Positions 44,276-51,126 of a DNA stretch of 64,000 nucleotides are shown here, piece by piece. Every line of letters starts with the position of its first letter. Position 1 is the first letter of the stretch. The translations under genes were made by a program, and so were the position numbers. Source of the DNA: Alkalilimnicola sp. S0819 (GTDB lineage: Bacteria > Pseudomonadota > Gammaproteobacteria > Nitrococcales > WHIW01); contig NZ_WHIW01000007.1 of the NCBI RefSeq assembly GCF_009295635.1, forward strand, positions 1-64,000. Reading direction: 5' to 3'. The notes under the pieces are model-generated. The model was not told the origin of the DNA. It did no database searches and saw only the letters and a list, made by a program, of their open reading frames with translations.

Positions 44276-44547
44276 CGCTCTCTCCTCAGCCCTTCCTCCA
44301 CGCCCTCGGCGAAGTCCCGAACCCCCTTCTCCACGTGCCCCAGCGCTCGGCCCACGTGCTCGCTGGCGGTGTTCAGACCCTTCTCCACGGCGTTCGTGCT
44401 GCGCTCATAGACCCGTCGGGTGCCGTCCATCGCCTTGCCCGCGGTCTCGCCCACGGCTTCGCCGGCGCGGTTCAGGCCATTCTCGGCCAGGGCCGGCGTG
44501 TTCAGCAGCGCGATGCAAAGCCCGGTGAGGAAAATGGCCTTGCGCAT
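44272..44547 (-). CDS. Small exported helical protein
   Basis: 91 aa. Signal peptide [20 protein letters not shown]. The mature part is a run of heptad-like alanine/glycine helices ([47 protein letters not shown]), resembling small periplasmic stress or anti-aggregation proteins. No named family. RBS GGAG precedes the ATG. Confidence 0.65.
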   Translation of the reverse strand: MRKAIFLTGLCIALLNTPALAENGLNRAGEAVGETAGKAMDGTRRVYERSTNAVEKGLNTASEHVGRALGHVEKGVRDFAEGVEEGLRRER

Positions 44548-44707
44548 GATGGTTACTCCTTGTTGTCGTCCGCCCGGCGCATGGCCGGGTGCTCCCGGTG
44601 CCTTCGACCATGCGCCCCATTATCGGTTCCCGGCACGGCGCGCGCCATGTGCTGGCTCATGCCCGGCGCTATCCACGGTGCGCCGTGCTGGGTAAGCTGT
44701 GGGGACC

Positions 44708-45547
44708 ATGAAGGCAGGACCTGCAACACTCCCGGCGCGCGAGGCCCCCGTGGGAATCTTCGATTCCGGCGTCGGCGGGCTTTCGGTGATGCGCGAGATC
44801 CGGCGCCTGCTGCCGGGGGAGCATTTACTTTATATCGCCGATTCGGCCTACGCGCCCTATGGGCCGCGCCCGGTGGATTTTATCCGCGAGCGCGCGGCGG
44901 GCCTCACCGCCTTTCTGGCCGAGCAGGGCGCCAAGGCCGTGGTGGTGGCCTGCAATACCGCCACCGCTGCCGCCGTGGGCGAACTGCGCCGTAGCTTCTC
45001 GTTGCCTATCATCGCCATGGAGCCCGCCGTCAAGCCGGCCGCCGCCGTCAGCCGCTGCGGCGTGCTGGGGGTGCTGGCCACCGAAGGAACCCTGAAAAGC
45101 GCCCAGTTCGCCGCGCTGCTGAGCCGCTACGCCCGCAACCTGCGGGTGGTGACCCAGTCCTGTCACGGTTTGGTGGAACAAGTGGAGCGGGGCGCCTTGG
45201 CCGCGGAGGAGACGCGCCTGCTGTTGCGCCGCTACACCGCGCCGCTGCTCGCCGAGGGAGCGGATACCATCATCCTGGGATGTACCCATTACCCGTTTCT
45301 GCGCCCGCAGTTGGCCGACCTGCTGGGCCCCACGGTGGCGCTGGTGGACACCGGTGAGGCGGTGGCGCGGCAATTGGCGCGTCGCCTCGATGAATTGGCG
45401 CTGTTGAGTACCCGGGAGACCGGGACTTGCCGCTTCTGGAGTAGTGGGGACACCGCGCGCCTCGCCCCGGTGATGGGCCGGCTGTGGGGTGAGGCGCTTG
45501 CCTTGCAGCCCTTGCGGTTGAGCACGGCGTTGGCGGTGACGCCATGA
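44708..45547 (+). CDS. murI: Glutamate racemase
   Basis: 279 aa from ATG 44708 (a GTG nine bases earlier is in frame). Catalytic cysteines C82 in VACNTATA and C192 in LGCTHYP; FDSGVGGLSVMREIRRLLP and YIADSAYAPYG are diagnostic. Supplies D-glutamate for peptidoglycan in the cytosol. Followed by a VanZ-like gene with an ATGA overlap. Confidence 0.93.
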   Translation: MKAGPATLPAREAPVGIFDSGVGGLSVMREIRRLLPGEHLLYIADSAYAPYGPRPVDFIRERAAGLTAFLAEQGAKAVVVACNTATAAAVGELRRSFSLPIIAMEPAVKPAAAVSRCGVLGVLATEGTLKSAQFAALLSRYARNLRVVTQSCHGLVEQVERGALAAEETRLLLRRYTAPLLAEGADTIILGCTHYPFLRPQLADLLGPTVALVDTGEAVARQLARRLDELALLSTRETGTCRFWSSGDTARLAPVMGRLWGEALALQPLRLSTALAVTP

Positions 45548-45918
45548 GCCGTTGGACGCGCGCCGAGCGCAATCTGTTCCGGCTGCTGGCGGTGCTGGCA
45601 CTGGTCAGCGCCACCTGGCTGGCGGTCGCGCCGGTGGAGCAGGTGCCCACCGCCCACTGGAACGACAAGCTGGTGCATCTGCTCGCCTTCGCCGTCCTGG
45701 CCGGGCTGGTGGATTTCGGCTGGGTGCGAGGGCCGTTCGTCACCCGCGGCATATTGCTGCTTGGCTATGGCCTGTTCATCGAGTTGCTGCAGTACGGGCT
45801 GCCCCATCGAAGTTTCGAGTTGCTGGATCTGGCCGCCGACGGGCTCGGCATACTGTTCTACCTGTCGATGGTGCCGCTGCTGCGCCGCCTGCCTTGGCTA
45901 AGTCGCCGCTGGGCCTGA
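45544..45918 (+). CDS. VanZ-like family membrane protein
   Basis: 124 aa with four hydrophobic segments. NDKLVHLLAFAVLAGLVDFG and LFIELLQYGLPHRSFELLDL then ADGLGILF carry the conserved His, Glu, Gln and Asp of the VanZ/YoaI-like family. Function in Gram-negatives unknown. Translationally coupled to murI. No intrinsic terminator directly follows, so the sRNA-like units downstream may also receive readthrough. Confidence 0.8.
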   Translation: MSRWTRAERNLFRLLAVLALVSATWLAVAPVEQVPTAHWNDKLVHLLAFAVLAGLVDFGWVRGPFVTRGILLLGYGLFIELLQYGLPHRSFELLDLAADGLGILFYLSMVPLLRRLPWLSRRWA

Positions 45919-45958
45919 CCGGCCCCACCCCCCGCGCGGGCGTATTCGCCAGCACGGT

Positions 45959-45985
45959 GAACTTTCCACGAAAGCACCGGTCATA
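45959..45985 (+). promoter_or_regulatory. Sigma-E (AlgU-type) promoter of sRNA unit 1
   Basis: GAACTT, 15 bases, GTCATA. This is close to the RpoE/AlgU consensus GAACTT-N15/16-TCTGA, with the same 15-bp geometry as E. coli rpoH P3 (GAACTT-N15-GTCTGA). Predicted start near 45991. Confidence 0.65.
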
Positions 45986-45990
45986 TTCCT

Positions 45991-46132
45991 TGAGCACCGC
46001 GCATGCGGTGCCTTCGGTGCCGCTCCTTCCTCTTCGGCGGCACCGAAGAAGCTCGGTTCTCACACCCCCCAAGAGAATCGAGCCAGTTGGCCCCGATGAT
46101 GGTCCCCCAGATCATCGGGGCTTTTTCTTTTT
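45991..46132 (+). ncRNA. Predicted sRNA unit 1, C-rich loops, ErsA/sX13/Spot 42 neighbourhood
   Basis: About 142 nt, no ORF. Four consecutive hairpins: GCACCGC/GCGGTGC (45994-46011); a perfect 12-bp stem at 46012-46048 with loop TCCTTCCTCTTCG; an 11-bp stem at 46051-46083 with loop ACACCCCCCAA; and the terminator with loop GGTCCCCCAG. Pyrimidine/C-rich loops are the seed type of Xanthomonas sX13 and Pseudomonas ErsA, which pair with G-rich ribosome-binding sites. ErsA is made from an AlgU promoter beside engB, and engB is the next gene here. The homology is positional and architectural; I cannot show sequence identity to a named family. Confidence 0.7.
46090..46132 (+). terminator. Strong intrinsic terminator of sRNA unit 1
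   Basis: Perfect 11-bp stem GCCCCGATGAT / ATCATCGGGGC, ten-base loop, then TTTTTCTTTTT. Confidence 0.93.
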
Positions 46133-46142
46133 CCGGGGCGGG

Positions 46143-46169
46143 AAACTTTCGCAGCACCCGCCGGTCACA
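46143..46169 (+). promoter_or_regulatory. Sigma-E (AlgU-type) promoter of sRNA unit 2
   Basis: AAACTT, 15 bases, GTCACA. The two promoters share AACTTTC-N10-CCGGTCA-N7-TGAGC with identical spacing, so units 1 and 2 look like a tandem duplication. The -10 (GTCACA) is weaker than in unit 1. Predicted start near 46175. Confidence 0.55.
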
Positions 46170-46234
46170 CTAGATGAGCGCTCCGCCTTGGGGCGCTCAG
46201 GCCCGATCTCTCCTCCTCATGGACGGGCCCAACG

Positions 46235-46268
46235 ACCCAGCCACCCCCCCCAATTCGGCTGGGTTTTT
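46235..46268 (+). terminator. First intrinsic terminator of sRNA unit 2
   Basis: ACCCAGCC / GGCTGGGT 8-bp stem followed by TTTT. The 14-base loop contains eight consecutive C. Confidence 0.85.
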
Positions 46269-46269
46269 C

Positions 46270-46308
46270 ACCCCGGCTTCCGCCCCCAGGGAGCCGGGGT
46301 TTTCTTTT
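46270..46308 (+). terminator. Second intrinsic terminator of sRNA unit 2
   Basis: ACCCCGGCT / AGCCGGGGT 9-bp stem followed by TTTCTTTT. Begins one base after the first, so it is either a backup or the real 3' end. Confidence 0.85.
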
Positions 46309-46312
46309 GGTT

Positions 46313-46577
46313 CATCGCGGATTGGCGGGAAAATCAACAGACCTCCCGTTTGTAGTGATGGCCGGGCCTGTGAGCTTGGCGCGGGCCCTGGGGCGGGTAC
46401 GGCCGGCGGCGGCCCACGATTTGGCACCGGGCTGCGCCCGGCGCTCCCCTGCGCTTCTCGCCGGAAGGGGGCGAGCAGCAAACTCGCTACGCTCAAACAA
46501 GCTGCTCGCTGATCCCCTTCCGGCTGCGATGCTCGGCTGCATCGACGTCCGCCGCCGGCCGTGCCCGCCCCAGGGCC
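46313..46577. repeat. Large palindromic dispersed repeat, copy B
   Basis: The core is 46384-46577 (194 bp) with 29-bp arms (46384-46412 and 46549-46577) complementary at all but one position. Inner stem: GCCGGAAGGGG and GCGAGCAGC pair with GCTGCTCGC and CCCCTTCCGGC. The left flank 46313-46383 is also homologous, inverted, to bases 143-216 of copy A, so a longer arm exists in some copies. The remainder to engB (46578-46737) shows no feature. Confidence 0.88.
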
Positions 46578-46737
46578 TGCACGCTCCGGTGGGCGTTCCA
46601 CCAGCAGTTGGGAGCCGGGCCCGGGTGGCACAAGGCCGGAGCCACCGCACCAGCTTCCGTTTTCATTTCAGATTCTCCCGCCAAGAACCTTTTCTTTACG
46701 GGCGAATTGGACCTGCAGCCAAGTGCCAGGGCGGCTC

Positions 46738-47334
46738 CTACACGGTCAGCCAGCGGTCGAGCTGGGCACGGGCTTCTTCCACGCCGTCGCGCTTGAGTGA
46801 GGAGAACAGCTGGGCCGTGGTGTTGGGGAATTCGGCCTGCAGCTGCTTGCGCACTTGATGCAGGGTGGCGGTGGCCGGGCCGCGTTTGAGCTTGTCCGCC
46901 TTGGTGAGCAGGATATGCACCGCCAGGCCGGCGTGGTGGCACCACTCCAGCATCTGCCGGTCGTAATCGGTGAGCGGATGGCGCACGTCCATGATCAACA
47001 TCAGCCCCACCAGCGCCTGACGCTGGGCCAGGTACTCGGGCAGCGCGGCCTGCCAGTGGCGCTTTATGGCCTCGGGCACCTTGGCATAGCCGTAACCGGG
47101 CAGGTCCACCAGGGCGCGGGCCTCATCCAGGCGGAAGACGTTGATCGCCTGGGTGCGCCCCGGGGTCTTGCTGGTGCGGGCCAGCGCGCGGCGGTTGGTG
47201 ATGGTGTTGAGCGCGCTGGACTTGCCGGCGTTGGAGCGACCGGCGAAGGCGACTTCGCGGCCCTGGTCGGGGGGTAGCTCCGCGAGGCTGGGGGCGCTGA
47301 GCTGGAATTCGGCACGTTGGTAATAATTGGTCAT
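46738..47334 (-). CDS. engB: Ribosome biogenesis GTPase EngB (YsxC/YihA)
   Basis: 198 aa from ATG 47334, chosen because [15 protein letters not shown] matches the E. coli start; an upstream ATG at 47382 adds a non-conserved leader. G1 GRSNAGKS (32-39), G3 DLPGYG (78-83), G4 TKAD, and SSLKR as G5. Needed for 50S assembly. Convergent with the sRNA units and divergent from cytochrome c4. Confidence 0.95.
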   Translation of the reverse strand: MTNYYQRAEFQLSAPSLAELPPDQGREVAFAGRSNAGKSSALNTITNRRALARTSKTPGRTQAINVFRLDEARALVDLPGYGYAKVPEAIKRHWQAALPEYLAQRQALVGLMLIMDVRHPLTDYDRQMLEWCHHAGLAVHILLTKADKLKRGPATATLHQVRKQLQAEFPNTTAQLFSSLKRDGVEEARAQLDRWLTV

Positions 47335-47494
47335 AGTGCGGGGATTGTCGCAGATTCCGAGGTTGAAGAGACACTGATCCATCCCCTCGGGCCTCGGGGG
47401 GAGTCTGGTGAGCCGCGTCTTGGCGGTGCACGCGCCAGCCGGTCAGGGCCCGATGGGGATTGATCAGTGATCCCTTGGCGGGGAAGGGCTCAAA

Positions 47495-47524
47495 TTGACC
47501 CCCCGGGGGGGCGGCTGGTATAAA
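47495..47524 (+). promoter_or_regulatory. Sigma-70 type promoter of cytochrome c4
   Basis: TTGACC at 47495 and TATAAA at 47519, 18 bp apart, about 100 bp before the cytochrome ATG. The spacer is a C-run/G-run that could form its own stem. Confidence 0.65.
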
Positions 47525-47627
47525 AGCGGCCGGCTTTCCCTGCCTGTTTCAGGCGCAGAATTTACGCGGATCACCGGCCGGGCGCGTGCCCGGGGCTACC
47601 CACCGGCTCGGCGCAGGAGTTGTCACG

Positions 47628-48239
47628 ATGAACAAATATTTGATTGCAGTGCTGGCGGTGTTCGCCATCTCCGGTGTGGCCCTGGCCGAAGGCGACCCGC
47701 AGGCCGGTCAGCAGAAGGCCGCCACGTGCGCGGCCTGCCACGGTGCCGATGGCAACAGCCCGAACCCGGCGTGGCCGGATCTGGCCGGGCAGCATGCCGG
47801 CTATCTGGTGCAGCAGCTCCAGGCCTTCAAGAGCGGTACCCGCCAGAACGCCTTGATGAGCCCCCAGGCCCAGGGCTTGAGCGAGCAGGACATGCTGGAC
47901 CTGGCGGCTTATTACAGCCAGCAGAGCAACCAGGTGGAAGAGGCCCCGGACGAGAGCGTGGAACTGGGCAGTCGCCTCTACATGGCCGGCATTCCCGAGC
48001 GCGGCGTGGCCGCCTGTGCCGCCTGCCACGGCCCGGCGGGCCAGGGCGTGGAAGGTGCGGGCTTCCCGCAGATCGGCGGCCAGAAGGCGGCTTATCTGGC
48101 CAATGCGCTGCGCGCCTACCGTGCCGGCGAGCGCCAGACCGACCTCAACAGCATGATGCGGGACGTGGCCGGCAAGCTCACCGATGAAGAAATCCAGGCG
48201 CTGGCCGGGTACGTCTCCGGTCTGTACCGCGCCCAGTAA
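47628..48239 (+). CDS. Cytochrome c4 (di-heme)
   Basis: 203 aa from ATG 47628. Signal peptide MNKYLIAVLAVFAISGVALA. Two CAACH heme sites (34-38 and about 133-137), each half followed by a distal methionine region (ALMSPQAQGLSEQDM, NSMMRDVAGKLTDEE). This internal duplication defines cytochrome c4, a periplasmic electron carrier to terminal oxidases. Order engB - cc4 - dsbA matches Pseudomonas. Confidence 0.95.
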   Translation: MNKYLIAVLAVFAISGVALAEGDPQAGQQKAATCAACHGADGNSPNPAWPDLAGQHAGYLVQQLQAFKSGTRQNALMSPQAQGLSEQDMLDLAAYYSQQSNQVEEAPDESVELGSRLYMAGIPERGVAACAACHGPAGQGVEGAGFPQIGGQKAAYLANALRAYRAGERQTDLNSMMRDVAGKLTDEEIQALAGYVSGLYRAQ

Positions 48240-48266
48240 GCTCGGCTTGCGCGCGTGAGCCCAGGG

Positions 48267-48297
48267 AAAGGCGGCCTTCAGGCCGCCTTTCGCGTTT
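48267..48297 (+). terminator. Intrinsic terminator after cytochrome c4
   Basis: AAAGGCGGCC TTCA GGCCGCCTTT, a perfect 10-bp stem with a tetraloop, followed by CGCGTTTT. Confidence 0.8.
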
Positions 48298-48418
48298 TCG
48301 GGTTTGGGTTGGTACAGGGCCCGAGCTATTCTGGGGGGAACCCGGTGCGCGTCGTGGAGTCGAACACCAAAGGTGCCGGCCCCGGCCCACAAGAACCAGT
48401 AAATGTAAGGATGGACCA

Positions 48419-49048
48419 ATGATGAAGCGGATGATGCAGCTCGCCCTGGTGCTGATGCTGTTCACGGGCCTGGCCCAGGCGCAGCAGTTCCAGGCGGGGC
48501 GCGATTATCGGGTGATCAGCCAGCCCGATGCCGGTGGCGAGCAGGATGGGCAGGTGGAAGTGCGGGAATTCTTCTCCTATGCCTGCCCGGCTTGTTTCGA
48601 TTTCAGCGGCCCCTTCCACGACTGGCTCGCCGAGGCGCCCGAGGGCGTGGTGATCCGGCGCACCCCCATGGTGTTCAACCCCAGCTGGGAGCCGCTTGCC
48701 CGAGCCTATTACGTGGCCGAAGTGCTGGGCGTGGTGGAGCAGGTCCACAAGCCCCTGTTCAATGCCATTCACGTCAAGGGTCAGCGTTTCCAGTCCGCCG
48801 AGGACGTGGCCGAGCTGTTCGCCGCGCAGGGCGTGGACCGGGCCCAGGTGCTGAAACTCTGGGACAGCTTCGCCGTGGCCACCCGCCTGCGCCAGGGCGA
48901 GCAGCTGGCGAAACGCTACCGGATCATGAGCACGCCTTCGTTGGGTGTGGCCGGGCGCTACACCATCAGCACACGCACTGCCCGTAGCCAGCCCCGTATG
49001 CTGCAGGTGGCGGACGAGCTGGTGAAACAGCGGCTAGGCGCCCAATAA
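48419..49048 (+). CDS. dsbA: Thiol:disulfide interchange protein DsbA
   Basis: 209 aa with signal peptide (MMQLALVLMLFTGLAQAQ). Active site C56-P-A-C59 in FSYACPACFDF, where E. coli has CPHC, and cis-proline loop STPSLGV. The CPAC dipeptide should shift redox potential relative to CPHC. It oxidises cysteines of exported proteins, fitting its place beside a c-type cytochrome gene. Start ATG 48419 or the adjacent ATG 48422; AAGGATGG precedes. Confidence 0.93.
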   Translation: MMKRMMQLALVLMLFTGLAQAQQFQAGRDYRVISQPDAGGEQDGQVEVREFFSYACPACFDFSGPFHDWLAEAPEGVVIRRTPMVFNPSWEPLARAYYVAEVLGVVEQVHKPLFNAIHVKGQRFQSAEDVAELFAAQGVDRAQVLKLWDSFAVATRLRQGEQLAKRYRIMSTPSLGVAGRYTISTRTARSQPRMLQVADELVKQRLGAQ

Positions 49049-49129
49049 GCCGATACGGTTGTGAGGCTCGTCACGTCGCCGGGAACATCTGCGCGGCATG
49101 ATGGGCATCCCCGTCCTGCCCGGAGCCCG

Positions 49130-49966
49130 ATGACCGAGATGAGTGCCCGCATCCAGCGCCTGGACCCGGAGCCGCATCCCGCGGCCACGCTACCCGTGCG
49201 TCATGCCGCCGAGACCCTGCGGCTGATGAGCTACAACATCCAGACCGGCATCGAAACTCGCCAGTACCATCATTATCTGACCCGCAGCTGGAAGCATGTC
49301 CTGCCCCATGCGGCGCGCCAGGACAATCTGGACCGCATCGCCGGCACTATCTGTGATTACGACATCGTCGGGCTGCAGGAAGTGGACGCAGGCAGCTTTC
49401 GCAGCGGCTTCGTCAATCAGGTCCATTATCTGGCGGGGCAAGGCGCCTTTCCCTATTGCCACTTCCAGACCAACCGCCGCATCGGCCGGCTGGCGCGCCA
49501 CAGCAACGGGCTGCTGAGCCGCTTTCGGCCGCTGGAGATGCGCGAGCACAAGCTGCCCGGCATGATCCCCGGCCGAGGCGCGCTGGTGGTGCGCTTTGGC
49601 GGGCCGCAGGCGGACCTGTCCGTGGTGCTGCTGCATCTGGCGCTGAGCCGGCGCGCGCGCATGAACCAGATGGATTTCGTGGCGGAGCTGATCCAGGACC
49701 TGCCCCACGCCGTGGTCATGGGTGACTTCAACTGCCATTCCCGCGCGCCGGAGCTGGAGCGCTTGCTGCACCGCACCCGGCTGATGGAACCCCTGCACCA
49801 TCTGCATACCTACCCGAGCTGGCGGCCGCAGAAGAATATCGACCACATCCTGGTTTCCGATGAGCTGGAGGTGCGCAGCGCGGCCGTGCTGGACTGCCCG
49901 CTCTCCGACCATCTGCCCATCACCATGGAGATCGCCCTGCCGGCGGACGTGGAGCTGGTGGCCTGA
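49130..49966 (+). CDS. Endonuclease/exonuclease/phosphatase family protein
   Basis: 278 aa from ATG 49130 with CGGAG upstream. LRLMSYNIQTGIETRQYHHY, DIVGLQEVDAGSFRSG, LHLALSRRARMNQ, VVMGDFNCHS and LSDHLPITMEIAL supply the metal-binding Asn, Glu, Asp-Asn and His of the EEP fold. No signal peptide. The same gene follows dsbA in Pseudomonas; the substrate (nucleic acid, sugar phosphate or phospholipid) is unknown. Confidence 0.88.
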   Translation: MTEMSARIQRLDPEPHPAATLPVRHAAETLRLMSYNIQTGIETRQYHHYLTRSWKHVLPHAARQDNLDRIAGTICDYDIVGLQEVDAGSFRSGFVNQVHYLAGQGAFPYCHFQTNRRIGRLARHSNGLLSRFRPLEMREHKLPGMIPGRGALVVRFGGPQADLSVVLLHLALSRRARMNQMDFVAELIQDLPHAVVMGDFNCHSRAPELERLLHRTRLMEPLHHLHTYPSWRPQKNIDHILVSDELEVRSAAVLDCPLSDHLPITMEIALPADVELVA

Positions 49967-50030
49967 GCGCCGCATAGCCACGACGCCGCCACAGGCGCAA
50001 CCCCGGCCCCCCGGCCCCGAGCAGGCCCAG

Positions 50031-50069
50031 CGCACCAAACCTGTGCCCCGCCCGCACCAGCACCGTGCG
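50031..50069 (+). promoter_or_regulatory. Two NtrC-like binding sites
   Basis: CGCACCAAACCTGTGCC (50031-50047) and CGCACCAGCACCGTGCG (50053-50069) each match TGCACCA-N3-TGGTGCA at 10 of 14 defined positions, both in GCACCA...GTGC. They are 22 bp apart centre to centre, about two helical turns, and sit 73-111 bp upstream of the -24 element, a normal enhancer position. The remaining DNA of 49967-50219 is leader. Confidence 0.5.
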
Positions 50070-50141
50070 CCGCGCTCGGGGCCCGTCGACGAAATCCTTG
50101 CGGCCCTTTTGCAAGCCTTTGAATAATAACGCCAACCACCA

Positions 50142-50158
50142 TTGGCACACCCTCTGCA
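50142..50158 (+). promoter_or_regulatory. Sigma-54 (RpoN) type promoter of the porin gene
   Basis: TTGGCACACCCTCTGCA fits TTGGCACG-N4-TTGCA with two mismatches and the exact GG-N10-GC spacing. It is 62 bp before the porin ATG. Confidence 0.68.
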
Positions 50159-50219
50159 ATACCCCGTCTGACCCGGCTTCACCGCAAGCCTTTCCATCCA
50201 TCCTTCGGGGGTATTACCA

Positions 50220-50942
50220 ATGAGCTTCACCCGCAAGACCACCACCACCGCTTCCGTGTGCGCGCTGCTGGCCGGCACCGTCGCCCTGCCGGCCCAGGCC
50301 GAGCTCAGCGGCAACATCGGCGTCGTCTCCGAGTACGTGTTTCGGGGTATCACCAACGCGCCGGAGAACGACGACGCCGCCGTGCAGGGCGGCCTGGACT
50401 GGGCCCATGATTCGGGCTTCTATCTGGGCTACTGGGGCTCCAGCCTGGGTTACAGCGACGAGAGCGGGGGCGGCTTCGAGAGCGATTTCTACGGCGGCCA
50501 TGCCGGCTCGCTGGGCATGTTCAGCTACGACGTGGGCCTGATCTACTACCACTACACCAACATCGACGACGCGGATGTGCCGGAATTCGCCGCCAGCCTG
50601 GGGCTGGGCCCGGTGAGCCTGGGCGTCAATGTGCTGCTGGATGACGTGGTCTGGGGCAACGAAGGCGACGCCTACTGGACCCTGGGCTTCGCGTACGACC
50701 TGCCCAAGGACTTCAGCTTCGCCGCCACCGCCGGTTTCTACACCTATGAGGACAGCGGTGAGTTCATCGCCAGCAGCGCCGAGAGCAGCGGCTTTCGCCA
50801 CCTGGATCTGAGCCTGAGCCGGCCCATCGGCGACACGGGGGCGGAGATGCGCCTGACCTACATCGTCGGCGGAGAAGACCGCGATGGCGTGGAGCAGGAC
50901 GACGCCGTGGTGCTGGGCCTGAGTTACAACTTCGACATCTGA
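50220..50942 (+). CDS. TorF family putative porin (Gcw_chp)
   Basis: 240 aa. Signal peptide with the cut near LPAQAELSG. Begins GNIGVVSEYVFRGITNAPEN, the Gcw_chp hallmark, then alternating beta strands (GFYLGYWGSSLGYSD, FSYDVGLIYYHY) and an aromatic-rich last strand AVVLGLSYNFDI. Strongly acidic, which suits a halophile. Outer-membrane beta-barrel. RpoN/NtrC control suggests a nitrogen-compound or general uptake role. Confidence 0.88.
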   Translation: MSFTRKTTTTASVCALLAGTVALPAQAELSGNIGVVSEYVFRGITNAPENDDAAVQGGLDWAHDSGFYLGYWGSSLGYSDESGGGFESDFYGGHAGSLGMFSYDVGLIYYHYTNIDDADVPEFAASLGLGPVSLGVNVLLDDVVWGNEGDAYWTLGFAYDLPKDFSFAATAGFYTYEDSGEFIASSAESSGFRHLDLSLSRPIGDTGAEMRLTYIVGGEDRDGVEQDDAVVLGLSYNFDI

Positions 50943-50965
50943 CCAGCGGCGCGGCCCCTCGCCGC

Positions 50966-51030
50966 GATGCCGCGAGGCGAAATCCAGGGGGCGGCGTCAA
51001 CAGCCGTCCCGGATTCCGCTTCGCGGCATC
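50966..51030. repeat. 65-bp near-complete hairpin
   Basis: Arms 50966-50985 and 51011-51030 are complementary at 18 of 20 positions, and the middle (GGGGGCGGC / GCCGTCCC) pairs again, leaving a seven-base loop. Follows the porin stop by 23 bp. No U-tract, so it could be a 3'-end stabiliser or a small dispersed repeat rather than an intrinsic terminator. Confidence 0.65.
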
Positions 51031-51126
51031 GGAGCCACAGGCGTTGTCCGTGCGGCACAATTTGTCGCCCGCAGGCGCTACACTGGCCGGCTATCAAGAC
51101 CGATGATCAGTCTGCAGGGGGATGTG

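Larger units (their letters stand above)
46175..46308 (+). ncRNA. Predicted sRNA unit 2, C-rich loops
   Basis: About 94 nt to the first terminator (46268) or 134 nt to the second (46308). Hairpins: TGAGCGCTCC/GGGGCGCTCA (46175-46199, one G-U); GGCCCG/CGGGCC (46200-46229) with pyrimidine-rich loop ATCTCTCCTCCTCATGGA; terminator 1 with loop ACCCCCCCCAATTC (eight C); terminator 2 with loop TCCGCCCCCAGGG. Same design as unit 1: stable stems presenting C5-C8 loops. Likely a sibling sRNA. Confidence 0.65.

Noticed and set aside
46090-46308. Triple terminator simply isolating engB
   Set aside because: Two promoter-like motifs with identical spacing and separate structured RNAs between them fit sRNA units better than insulation alone, though insulation remains possible.
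46421-46440. RpoN-like TTTGGCACC inside palindrome copy B
   Set aside because: The spacing to the next GC is 11 rather than 10 bases and no gene follows on that strand.
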